Origin: Macquaria australasica
Taxonomy: Eukaryota; Chordata; Actinopteri; Centrarchiformes; Percichthyidae
Assembly: GCA_005408345.1 (NCBI GenBank)
Contig: SEMN01000087.1
Coordinates: forward strand, 1,116,001-1,180,000
DNA: 64,000 nucleotides
Reading direction: 5' to 3'
Shown piece by piece: positions 48,721 through 60,000 of the stretch. The position numbers were made by a program, and so were the translations under genes. The first letter of the stretch is position 1; every line of letters starts with the position of its first letter. The notes beneath the pieces were generated by a model, which was not told the DNA's origin, did not search any database, and saw only the letters and a list, made by a program, of their open reading frames with translations.

Positions 48721-50029
48721 TTTGAACTTTATTGACAAGAAGAAGAAATAACAAACATGCCTTTTTAATTTTCTTTCTTTTTTCTTCAAAAATCTAAATG
48801 TTTACCTGATTCAATATCAGACATTATGGAAGCAAGAAGTAGAAAACTACTATGTTTTCAAGAGCACAAAGTGGCAATAACACCGTGATATTTGACGCAT
48901 CTTACAGGAAATGTGACCAGATTTTTAAAACGGCAGGGAGTGAATATTGTTGAATACAGTAGGCAGAGGCTGTGGGGATTAACAGTTTCTTTCAGTGGTC
49001 ACAGAAGGCAGTCAATACATCTGAGGTCCGTGGCTGTCTTTGTCAATGGCCCCTGTAAACCTACATTGAAGAGCCTGAAAACCCACCAGGTGTCTCCGAG
49101 CCCCAGAGGAACGACCACATTCACTGTCAAGTGCTTTATGGAGCGTGTTCCTTTTGTATTCAGGGTAGTTTTTACCCTTCAACACCCAAGGGCACTTTTG
49201 AGAGTTTTTTGCTTGTGCTAAATGAAGCCTTAAAAAATGCTTTAAAAATATTTAAATCATCATTCTATTTGTACCTTGTCTGTAATATCTGTTGCCACGT
49301 CGGTCAGCGACAAAAACACTTAAAAGCTTAATCAGAAAAACAAAAAATTTCAACGTGTCTGACAATGTATTTCTCATTAATTTTCTGCTCTTCATTCACA
49401 GACATTTTGACTTTTTGTGTGTGTGTGCAGATAAATGTGACCTCGGTATGATCAATCAATATTCCGGCGACACTCTGCTTCATTGCAAGTACAGAAGCTG
49501 TGTGTGTGTGTGCATAATGTTGGTGGGTGTGTGCAGCATGAGATCATGTTAACATGGGCGTGTTACAATCATCAATGTTTCATCTGGCCCATACTTTACT
49601 CTGGTCACTTTGCCATCTGGCTGCACTTTCCATAAAAACTTAATCCATCGGCGTGAATGAGCATAACATGTGTTTGCTCCTGCACAGTAAACCAACTTGG
49701 TTACAAACCAACCAAAAAACACAAACTCAAAATCCATTTATTCATTTACAGAGCTTACTTATTTGACTCTTCAGATGTTACTGAAGTTGTTTGATGAATA
49801 TAACTTACAAGAAAATCCATCCACTGGAAATTTCATGTGCAGTTCAGATTGTTTTATCCCTCTGCTGTTTGGTGAAACTCTAATTTCCCAAAACTGAACA
49901 TTAAAGAGAAACATACAGACTCTTGATCCTATTGCTATTGCCTATTCCTTTTTTTTTTGTCCTTCAACTGAAATTAACACTTGGAAATCACCAAAACAGC
50001 AGCTGGCAGTATGCTATTGTATAACTAGT

Positions 50030-50240
50030 GCATTCTCGTAAGCTAATTAGAAGTGAGAGAGGACTGATATCCTGCAGGCCCTCTGCTCAGCACTTCCCAC
50101 CCTGTAAATGTTTATGACCCTGGCCCAGATTGCATCTCAGATTTGAGGGATTGGCCCCCTGTTGACTCACAGCTTGATGGTGACTGCCAAGCTCTCCCTA
50201 TCTCTTTGTTTATTGTGTCTCAAATTCTTCGAGTTCTGAC
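50030..50240. promoter_or_regulatory. Candidate conserved noncoding element
   Basis: A repeat-free, mixed-composition block running from TAAGCTAATTAGAAGTG through GGCCCAGATTGCATCTCAG to CCTATCTCTTTGTTTATTG. It has no ORF. Neighbouring sequence is AT-rich or simple. Support is texture only. Confidence 0.25.
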
Positions 50241-50711
50241 CTCTTCATTCCCCCCCCCAAAAAAAGACTACATTTCCTTTCTGATAAACGTATAGAAATG
50301 TGTAAATTAATAGCAGTTAGATTTAAGAGTTGTGGGTGTTTTCTAATCTTTAAACATCCCAGAAAGTGATAAATCTGCTGCTGCGCTTTGCTTTCGCTCT
50401 AATGTCTGACTTCAGCTCTCCGGGCTCGTTACTGCACAGACTCATCATACGCTTCTTCACCGCGAGGCTGATGAGAAGAGAGAGTGAGAAGTGGACACAG
50501 TGGGGTTCTCTTCATACAGTGAGCCCTTGCCCCCACCCCCCAAACACTCTATTGTTTATTGATGGAGGCAGTTGTCATAGTCATGCAATAACAAAAGCCT
50601 GACTATTGGTGTGTTTACCTCTGCACAGGAACCACTGGGCAATTCTCCATTAAATTACAGCCATGTGTGGGCCACTGATCTCTCTCCCCTCACCCGCCTG
50701 CCCCCGCACCA

Positions 50712-50712
<1 letters not shown>

Positions 50713-50752
<40 letters not shown>
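50713..50752. repeat. (AC) microsatellite
   Basis: About 20 uninterrupted AC dinucleotides, the longest pure dinucleotide tract in the window. The frames that run through it (HTHTHT proteins) are artefacts. Confidence 0.95.
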
Positions 50753-50754
<2 letters not shown>

Positions 50755-50904
50755 AGGGTTGAGCAGGATATTAGACTGTTACCATCACTATCAACCAGGA
50801 CCTAAAAAACACCCACTGGCTGTCTTTTGTCACGTCGCCACCTGTAAGAAAATGGACGGCAAATAAACACCGGTTGCAATAATTATTATCCAAAACTACA
50901 TTTT

Positions 50905-51115
50905 AAGAATTCATGACCAGAGCGGAGGTTGTTTGTGGAATGCTGTGGCCCATAATTTCCTCCAGGCCCCCAGCTCCCAACCCCTCAGTCAACGGTGTGA
51001 GACAAATAAGTAGTCGTCTTGTTATCTCTAAAGGGCACAGATCCAGTTTAAAGGCAGAGTCGTTTATACTTCCTGTTTCACCCAAGTGTTACAACCATTT
51101 CCAGTTGAACTCTTA
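50905..51115. promoter_or_regulatory. Candidate conserved noncoding element
   Basis: A complex, repeat-free stretch with TTTGTGGAATGCTGTGGCC (TEAD-type GGAATG core), GCCCATAATTTCC and TTGTTATCTCTAAAGGGC. It has no coding frame with domain content. It ends shortly before the repeat at 51.18 kb. Confidence 0.28.
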
Positions 51116-51178
51116 ACATGCAAATGGCTGTGTTAAATTTAATTTTGTAATGTGCCAGATTTTGTTGCAGTCACATTT

Positions 51179-51616
51179 TAAGACATATAAAAATACTCTG
51201 CTTTTAATAATAATTTGTGTCTGATATGGTTTTTCTACAAAATAAAGTTTAATTACCTCGTTAGAAATTCTTAAAATCACATCTACTCCTTCTCCCTTGT
51301 TGAAAAATCCACAATCTGTGAATATGAAAATGTGTTTTTTTGTTTTGTTTTTGTTTCAGGATGTCTTCTTCATTGAAGAGTCCATTCTCAGAGTATGTGT
51401 GCTGGAGGTTTCTTGTTTCCACATTTTTTCCACATCACACCACTTGATGTCACAAAATCATATTGTACGACTGCGTCTTTATCTCAGATTGAAGGTGACA
51501 AATTTCAACAGATGAATGTCAAACCAGTGCACATGCATCATTCTGCACAGTGAAGGTCAAACATCCAAGTGAAGAACAATAAGCAAACACATTTCTGAGT
51601 TGAGGGGGAGCTTTAA
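51179..51616. repeat. Diverged repeat, copy A of a same-orientation pair
   Basis: It shares ordered phrases with 52745-53208: AAGACATATAAA, ATAAT/AAGTTGTGTCTG, TATGTGTGCTG, GAGGTTTC with TGTTTCCA, TGACATCACAAAATCAT-like, CATCATTCTGCACAGTGAAG, and ACACATTTCTGAGT. It has no coding capacity. The family is not recognised. Confidence 0.7.
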
Positions 51617-52744
51617 AAAATGCAATTCATTATAGAAAATCTGTTATATATACAGTATATATGCTGTGTCTACATATCTTCCTGGCCAGTTGACCAGCAG
51701 GTATATGTGGCATGCTGTATGACTCATATAATGCTTTTCAAAAGAGCAACATTCAATGGCGGCCAAAAAACAACATTGGTACAGCAGACAAACATCCAAT
51801 ACCTTTCACCTCAATGCCCTCAGTCTTTATTCTAGGCTGATGTTACCAAACAAAAGAACTAAATACATGTGTTCATGAAAAGGAGCACATTTGAAAGGCT
51901 GTTTGCTGATCAATAATGAAAACAGTCTGACACTATAGTAATTGTATACTTGTATTTGCTAGATAATGCCATGTGTAAATGATTGTACAATCACCGAGGA
52001 CAAAGGGTGGCAGGGAAAAGTTCTGTATAGTCTTAACAGTGCTGTCATAGAAAAAAAGGGGCATTGATTGCCTACAAGCAAAGCTTATGTTGTGATATGA
52101 CGAATATGAATGGAGAAAAACATAGGACCTAGGTAGTCTAAGCAACAACAAAAGGTCACCTGGACCTGTTTTCATTTGTGCTTGCCTATCCTCAGCATTA
52201 CTTACCCTTTCCATGGGAATCAAGTCTTGCATGAAAAAAAAACTTTTCCCTTTGTCCTTTGTGCGAGTTTAATGACGTTATTTATGACTACAAGGGAGGA
52301 AATGTTTTAAGGGGCACCTGAAGAAAACCAACAGAGGATAAAATAATAAAACAGGATATAGGAAATGCACTGAGAAGAAATCCTGATGTCAGTGAGCAAG
52401 AAACTGGTCAACCATTAAAAGACTATTTGAGGTGTCCCGCTGTTGGAGAGAACACATCTGAAATGGTGAGAAATGAACCACCTGGTTGTGTGTTTTCAGG
52501 CCCTTATGCAGGACAATGCCGTTTTGTCATTGTGGTTCTCCAGTAGGCAGTTAATTATTTGCAATCAAACACTTCTCAAGCGTGTGATTCAATGCAAGGA
52601 GCTCAGGATTATGCTGAAATGCCATCATGAATGTTGAAAGGTTATGACAAGTTATAAAGTGTTTCCCAGTACATTTTGCGCCCATAGTTGATCATAAACT
52701 ATTTGTGTATAAGTATTTCTGTGCCCCCCCACCAAGAAATGTTT
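51617..52744. other. Noncoding spacer between the repeat pair
   Basis: AT-rich; no gene, named repeat or strong motif was seen. A TATATACAGTATATATG palindrome lies at about 51646-51662. Confidence 0.35.
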
Positions 52745-53208
52745 GAAGACATATAAAGATACTCAGCTTTTAAGAATAAGTTGTGTCTGGTATGGGTTTT
52801 CCTCTGAAAAAAAACAACAAAAAAAAACAAAACAATGAAGGCACATCTTCTCCCTCTCTCTTCTAAAGTCTAGAGCATGCTAATATGTTATATTTCAAAA
52901 GTTGAACTGCTGGACATAAAAATGTCTCCTTCTTCACTGAAAATGTACTTTTTTTACTTTATGTGTGCTGTGAGGTTTCATGTTTCCATGTCACACTTGT
53001 GTAAATTGCATATCGGACCTTGATTGGCTTTCAAGATAGCTGTGACATCACAAAATCATGCTAGCACATGCACGACTTAAACTCAGATTTAATGTGAAAA
53101 CAGCCTTCGAGTGTCGAACTAGAAATACATCATTCTGCACAGTGAAGGTCAATCATCCAAATGAAGTAACAATAAGTAAAACACATTTCTGAGTGGAGGG
53201 GCCTTTAA
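52745..53208. repeat. Diverged repeat, copy B of a same-orientation pair
   Basis: It aligns in order with copy A 1.57 kb upstream, with an A-rich insertion at about 52807-52837 and extra sequence near 53000-53040. The best match is CATCATTCTGCACAGTGAAG followed by GTCAATCATCCAAATGAAG. Either two insertions of one family or an old local duplication explains the pair. Confidence 0.7.
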
Positions 53209-53435
53209 GTTATTTTAGTTTAGCAAACTTCAAGATCAAATCTAGTTCTTTGACTGTGTTCTCATACAAAGACATTGCTGATTGCCTCTTTTCATAAAAA
53301 ACTGGGCCTGTTTTGACAACAGTACAGATTGTCACACTGATGTGAAATAGCTCATCCTTCCCAAGTTGGCCTGTGCCTTTCATCTTTTACTGAGTCCTAA
53401 AAAACACATGTTCAATTCACAATTCCTCAGCAAGT

Positions 53436-53710
53436 GTCGGGCTGTTATTGTTTGTCCACGGCAAGGTCGTCGTAAAGCTCGACAAATGACGCATCTGAGA
53501 AAGTTAGCGTCTCTCCATCTCGCAGCGTTCTTTTGTGTAAACTCCAGATATTCACTGGAAAGGCAGAGGCTGCTTTCAAACCGCCCTGTTGGCCATTGAT
53601 GAGGTCTTTCATCTGTGACCAATGTAGATCCACTCTGTCAGATACACGACCTGGTCAAGAACGCAGTATACGTTACGCTATCTGTGCTCGCTGCAACATA
53701 CCGTTCTGAC
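53436..53710 (-). other. CpG-retaining segment with an uncharacterised minus-strand ORF
   Basis: About 16 CpGs in 275 bp contrast with CpG-poor surroundings. On the minus strand a frame from about 53660 to the TAA at 53445-53447 reads as protein-like (for example MKDLINGQQGGLKAA, TLRDGETLTFSDASFVELY). It is preceded by an in-frame TGA and has no convincing start, domain or splice context. It could be a fragment of a retrocopy or of an unrecognised mobile element, a CpG-rich regulatory element, or chance. I do not recognise the product. Confidence 0.3.
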
Positions 53711-56689
53711 AGTTGTTGTGTCTCTTTTCTCAAAAAAAATGACCAACACAAAACGATCACAATGAACCTCAGCAGCTAACAAACAGCCAACACTTTAACA
53801 AAAGGCAGGGAAACACCAAGGATCTATCTGTCTGTATGGTGCATTGCTTTTTACACAATAAATATGGAGCAGCAAGATGGATTTATTTGCTTGTGTGTCA
53901 AGGTGAAAACTGATTTTCATTTGAACTTATCTTATATATATCGCAGCTTTGTTTTACTGTATAAGTCATATTATTTAATTTTCAAAAAAGGGCAGATCAT
54001 GTAGCTGACATCCCTCTTGTTCCCAGTTTTTACGACTGCACACAGTTTGAGTTGTTTAGATTGAATGTAGAAGAAACAGCGTATTCAAGCATAGTTTCTT
54101 ATTGGGGCAATAAACCGTCTAGACAGCACTCCCCTCTTTTTCACCTTCAGCCAGTCCCTTGAAGGACATTTGTTTATCTGAATATATTGGCTTGTCTTTG
54201 TCGTGCAGTTATCAGCTGTGGCATTATATAACACATGCTGAGGCTGACCGAATGGTAAAAAGGCCAATATCATGTATGATGTAGGATTAGTTCATCTTTG
54301 CACACAATAGTTTATCTCAATTTAGACACTTGTCTGTAGCTCTAATTTGGTGTCAAAATAATAGCAAATGCCCATCACAAGTTACCAGAGGCAAAGCTGA
54401 TGACTTAATTATCAATCTTTGGTCCATCAACAAATCCAATAATAGTCTTATAATGCTTTTGATTCTGTTTTTATGTCTTTTTTTATTTTTGACATCAGAA
54501 TTGCCTCCAAATGTGTATAAATATTCACACTTTCTTTCATTCAATCTTTTAAAGTTTTTCCAATTTCTTTTACAGTTTAAATGTCTGAAACTGCCTCGTG
54601 TATAAATTGTGCTATATGAATAAATGTACCTTGTTTCTGCGTTATTGTGAAAGCAGGGCGTTCTGTGGACAGTCTAATCCCCTCATAACCTTTACACTCT
54701 TTTGACTACTTTGTGATCAAATGCTTCTTTCACACTGTTTACTCTCTGAAAGCCAGGAGGAGTTTCATATATAATATCATTCTTGTTATATCTCAGTGTC
54801 TTATGAGGATTTCTTTCTCTCTCTTCTTATACATCTTATGTGTAATGAATTTGCATCCAAAATAGATTTTCCCACACTTCAATGCTCTCAAGTGACCCCT
54901 CAGCGCCTGTACAGCCGCATTTGTACACAGTATGTACTTGGTATGTCACATTTCAAAAATAAAATCCTGTCTGCATAAGGTAATGTGAGAATAAGAAAGG
55001 TAGGTAGAAAGTAGGGCAAGTTTTCTAGTGTCCATATCTTCATGCTCTGAAAGTCTATGAGATTAGAGCTGTGGTTTGGATTCTTGGTATAATGAGTTAT
55101 GTGAAGCCAAATCAACATACATCCTGTGTTATCACTGAACATGTCAGGAGCTTTACCCTCACAGATTTTAAGAGAAATCACTGTGAGATTTTAGTGTTAT
55201 CATGAGGTGTAATGTCGGGTTTTTGATTAGCTGATAATCCATTCAGTTGTTCTATTACACCTGTCTAAACCACTTTTTTTTAATTATAGAGTTTACTATA
55301 AACACGCAGGAGGTGTTCACTGTACTAATAAAGGCTTTCCACTTGTGTAAATTCTTTTCAGTGATGTGTAGTGAATTTCCTGGAATGTTTTTGGCACTCC
55401 AGCTATGCCCACAAGGTGAATGTTAATGTGAAGCACAACCAGCAGCATAATTATTCCAGAATCTTCTTCTTTCCCTGACACAAAACTCTTGATTTTTGAC
55501 AAAGTATAACCCCAAAATGTTTGATGATCGGGGTGAAATTCTGTCACTCTTCCTGACATAACGGTATATTTTGGGTTCACTGACATGTAGGAAACACAGG
55601 ACAAACTATATGACAAATTCAGCCTCATTAATAAATAATGCATCACTGCAGATGGATAATCTCTCACAATAGTTAGAGGTATCATCTAGGATGAACACGA
55701 CTCAGTTCTAAGGTGTGGATGCGTCAAAGTTTTTGCAAGAATCTTGCCAAAAACCAACAGTGTAATGGCTTATTGTTTGCATGAGCCTGAACAATCTCAG
55801 TACTTCAGTGATCTCTGTCTATAATACTAAAGAATAAATTTTGGTGCAGACACATAAGTAACATTTAAAAGTGGGGAAACAGCAACTTCCTGTCACAATA
55901 ACAGCATGTTTTGTTTTATTATCCCTTAAAATACATCTTATGTCATATTCGTGTCATGTTTGGTACTATTTTCTGTGATGGCTGGAATGTCTTCTGTAAA
56001 CCTACATCATAAATACTTATGTCAGCCTTAACGAAGAGATGTGCAAACAGAGTTAATGTGTGTTTACCCTCCATTACTGTACATTCCTGAGACAAAACTG
56101 CTCTAAGCATTGACTATATTTGGAAGAGTTTAGATAACTTTTAAACCCTCTGTGATCCCATGATATTAGTTAGAACTATAAATGCCTCAAGGAATATAAT
56201 AGTGAGACCATGTGTGTGTGTGTGGGTGTGTACCATAAACTGACTTTTTCTTACCATAGATGCACCACATTTGCCTACAGGAACATCCTAAATGCATTGC
56301 AGTGATACTGTAGGAGGATAAAGATATAAAATATGACGAGTTTTCTGGAAAGTGTTGGGCAGCATGCATGCACAATGAGTCCCTGCAGAAAATGACTATA
56401 CAAGTTGCAGCATGTGTGTATGAATTTGATAGGGATCTAAATAGGAAATATAAGAAATACCACAAAGTACATATGGTTACTATTTAAACGCATCCGGGCA
56501 TATAACATTATAACATTAAACGTTAAAAGTTAAAAACGTTAAAAGTGCCACAGCTTGTAAGCAGACCAGTTTTAGACAATGTTGTTTGACTGACTTTTGC
56601 TCGCTTGTGTCTGTCGGTGACAATATATACTTTTTTTCATGAACGAGGAATAGAGCGATGAGTTGGATGTTATTAACCCTGCCTCCATC
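53711..56689. other. AT-rich noncoding DNA upstream of sall4
   Basis: No gene, mobile element or convincing regulatory texture was recognised in these 3 kb. A short (TG) tract lies at about 56212-56230. The open frames here (54330-54605, 54900-55181, 55317-55685) are AT-driven and have no domains. Confidence 0.4.
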
Positions 56690-56961
56690 CTGCAGTCCAT
56701 CCACTAGCATGGCTCCTCCCGCCCCCTCCTGCCACACCGCTCCGCTCATCAATGGGGAGCACATTTGAATAATGTGCGAGCACTTGGACTGGAGCCAATC
56801 AGCTGTCAGAGGACCGTGATAAATCGCAATGCATTATTGATAATAATAATTACGTTGACATGCGCATTTCTACTTGAGGAGGCTAATTTTCCAAGCCGAA
56901 GAATTTGTAGAAGAAGGAGAGGAAAATTGTTTGCAATTCTTTTGCTCCTGATGGTTGCACC
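56690..56961 (+). promoter_or_regulatory. sall4: sall4 core promoter and 5' leader
   Basis: A GC box reading CCCGCCCCC (Sp/KLF type) lies at 56718-56726. An NF-Y type CCAAT box in the good context GCCAATCAGC lies at 56794-56803. With usual spacing these place transcription initiation roughly at 56850-56900, about 60-110 nt before the sall4 ATG. A weak TATA-like AATATATAC at 56622-56630 lies further upstream and is less likely to be the core. CpG density rises here and stays elevated into the start of intron 1. Confidence 0.5.
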
Positions 56962-57022
56962 ATGTCGAGGCGCAAGCAAGCCAAACCGCAGCACATCAAC
57001 TCCGACGAGCCCGGTTCGTTAG
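56951..57022 (+). promoter_or_regulatory. uORF overlapping the sall4 start codon
   Basis: An ATG at 56951, eleven nucleotides before the sall4 ATG, opens a 23-codon frame that ends with TAG at 57020-57022, inside coding exon 1. It is out of frame with sall4, so ribosomes using it bypass the main start. Its context is weak to moderate (C at -3, G at +4), while the sall4 ATG has A at -3. Leaky scanning would therefore still allow sall4 translation. It lies downstream of the inferred transcription start. Confidence 0.5.
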
Positions 57023-60000
57023 GAAATGGTAAGTTCACACACAAGATACGAGAGAGTCGGTTACCTAAAACAAAAAAAAATGCCCTTAACATGTGTCCCC
57101 GCCATGCCGTGTTGCGAACTATCGACATTTTATGTCAAAGTTTTTGGGGAGCTGCCTTTTACATTGTTCCTCTCGCACTTTGACCTGCTGCTGTCCGTTT
57201 GAACTGACCAGGAGGAAAAACGTAGCCACGGTCCTGGGAAGCGACACTGAGAAATTATTTTCAACACAATACAGGTGTTCAGCGAGGGTCCTATTTTTCA
57301 AACGCAACACTGTAAGCTTTTACTTTTGACCGAGTCTCATCCTTTTTATTTGTAACTTTTTTATATGGTTTTAATGTTTAACCAAGCGACTATTTTCATC
57401 CTAAAACGATTAGGCCTTTTTTAGTAGTTATTTCGTGGGCAGAACTGAAGACGTGAATCCTTTTTGAACTTTATTTGTGAGCCATTGAGGCGCGTGTCGC
57501 TACCTGTTGATCGTTTGATACACTGTAGACTCGCGTAAGGAGTTGTGTGGCAAAGAATGAGTGCCATGGCTGGCCAGGATGTCATATTTTTTGTTTATTT
57601 CATTCAGATATTACTAATTGGTCTCAGCATGATCACTTTTTTAACTGATGGCATATTAGTGCGTACTTTCAAAGCTCTTTGATTGAATTTAGATGGGTAT
57701 TGTTTCAGTTGCAATAGTTTGTGTTGTAAATGTAATGATCCAAATTTCTACTTTTGCTTTGCTTTTCTTTCTTTTTTTTTTTTTTGCTGTATCTAATGTA
57801 ACAATTGCTATTTCGGTGGAATTTGTTTGCAAGTGTGCGCCAAAACTGAGGTTTTAAACAAAGGTGCTCAATATGTATGAAATGTGACTCTGGAGTAAGC
57901 TGACCTAAAGGCAATAAATCCCCCAGTTTAATGCATGACTGTTTCCTTTCGTACATATGTGGAGAGGTGGGGGATGGAGCAGTGGCCTTTTTCTGTCTTT
58001 TTTTTTTTTTTGTGGAGACTGGGTGGGGGTGCGTTTTTGGTGTTGCCATATGCAGGCTCCAGCGCTGCCGTACTTCTCACCTTTTTTTATAATTGGGAAA
58101 CTTTGGTGACAACACGGTGTTTTGTTGAGCCGCAGTGCATTCTGACTTGTGTGTTGTTTAGGTTAGAGATTCTGCGTCCCACACAGGGAATGTTTTAGTC
58201 TGACCTCGTGTCATGTACCACACTAAAGGTGAACACATACAGGTCATGCGCCGTCAAGTGGTAAACTGGAGCGTTGTCTCCTTATTTTTACTTAAAATCG
58301 ACAATTTGTGAAGATTAGTAAAGTGTACACAGTTAAATATTCCTCAGTTAAACCGTGTGTGTGTGTGTGTGTGTGCTCCTATCGATGTTAATTGCATTAA
58401 GATAAAAGCGGCTGTACTGTATAGTGCGCAAATGTGGGTGGCTGAGTCCTCCTGCTTAGTGTTTGCTCATAGAGAAGAGTGTAATGCACGTTTGCAACTT
58501 TTTTTTTTTTTTTTTGGTGTGTGACACCCCTTCAGTGCCTCCTGGTGAGCAATTAACAAGTCCAACAGTTTCCTTGGGCAAATGCAAACAGGTGGTCTAC
58601 CCCCTTTTCTCTGAGGCATTAGCATTTAACAATACACCCAGTTGTGAAATGGCCTCTTGTTAGCAGACAAATTAAAATGCACACAGGAGCACTTATCAGG
58701 CTTTCACAGGCTGCAAAAATGCTTGAAGGTAACTAACAATAGATTCTTTTTTCAGCCCATCTTTGCATAGTAAACTTAGCCTTGTATTTTCTTGTCTACT
58801 CTCTCTTATACCCACTAGGACATCAAATTCAGGATACAGGTTTATAGATATTCATTGCATATTGTTGAACCTAGTTTCACCTTTTGACTGGATTTTAGTT
58901 TGGTATTGGTCACAAATTTCGCCCCACATGTGGCACTGGAAACGGATCTGATTTTTAGCAAGTGCTTGGTGGCCTGTCAGAAACGGTGATTTAATGCCCA
59001 TGGCTCTTTGTCCCTCTAGACATTGTTCTGGATAATGTCAAAGGTAGATGATTGCCCTCTGCTGGCCCTGTGGACAATAGCCGAAATTAAAGTCCTCAAC
59101 AGCCCAGTGCAGTGACTTGCAGGGAGTGAACAAAAAAGAGGACCATCTTACAAGAGAATCCAATGACAAACTAAAATGCCTACAAAAAAAAATTACCATG
59201 CAATCAAATTGACACCATGTCACAATGGCAACAAAATTGTAACGCAAACACCACAAAGATATTAAAAGGCTATTGTGCGGTGTCTTGTATCTGTTACCAC
59301 AATTTGACTTATCTTGACACGTTGGCGATAAAATTGTTTCAAAAATTGCAAGTGTGTGTATTATACTTTATTTTTTGATTTGCAAATTTTTTGTTAACTA
59401 ATTTATTTTTATTGGTCAAATTGTCATAACTGTTTGAAGGTCATGTATTTAAATCCTGTACTCTCTTGTTTTTAGGGATTCTTCGAGCTGATCAAGCTGA
59501 GGAGATGGGAAATGAAGTGAAAAGGTTCAGAATGGACGAGACCAGGGTCTGCAACAAGTGCTGTGCCGAATTCTTTGATGAAGCAGAATTTCTTGAGCAT
59601 GAGAAAAACTGCACTAAAAGTCAGCAAGTGGTCATCATGAAAGATGGAGTTGGCAATGAAGTGCCCGAGGAATATTCACAAGGCTCTCCTGAAGGCCTTA
59701 CGAGTGACCATGATGATAGCCAGTCCAGCAGTCATTCCTTATCGAATGTCAATACAGACCATCTGGAAAGAACAGAGGAAGAGTCCAGCATGAATGCAGA
59801 GGACTCGGGACAACAGGATCAGGCAGACATGGCTTCTAGCCCCGAGATGACTTTCCATTCTTTAACCAAACTGCAAGATTCAAATGTCACACTCGAAACC
59901 ATGGCAGACACTAAAGTGGCCGTCTCCCAACATTCTTCAAGTAATACATCTCTGACCTCATCACAGGAAGCCGTGCAGGCCATCCCAATGATCTTGGAAC

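Noticed and set aside
56622..56630. TATA-like AATATATAC upstream of sall4
   Set aside because: It lies well upstream of the GC and CCAAT boxes, so it is unlikely to be the core promoter element.
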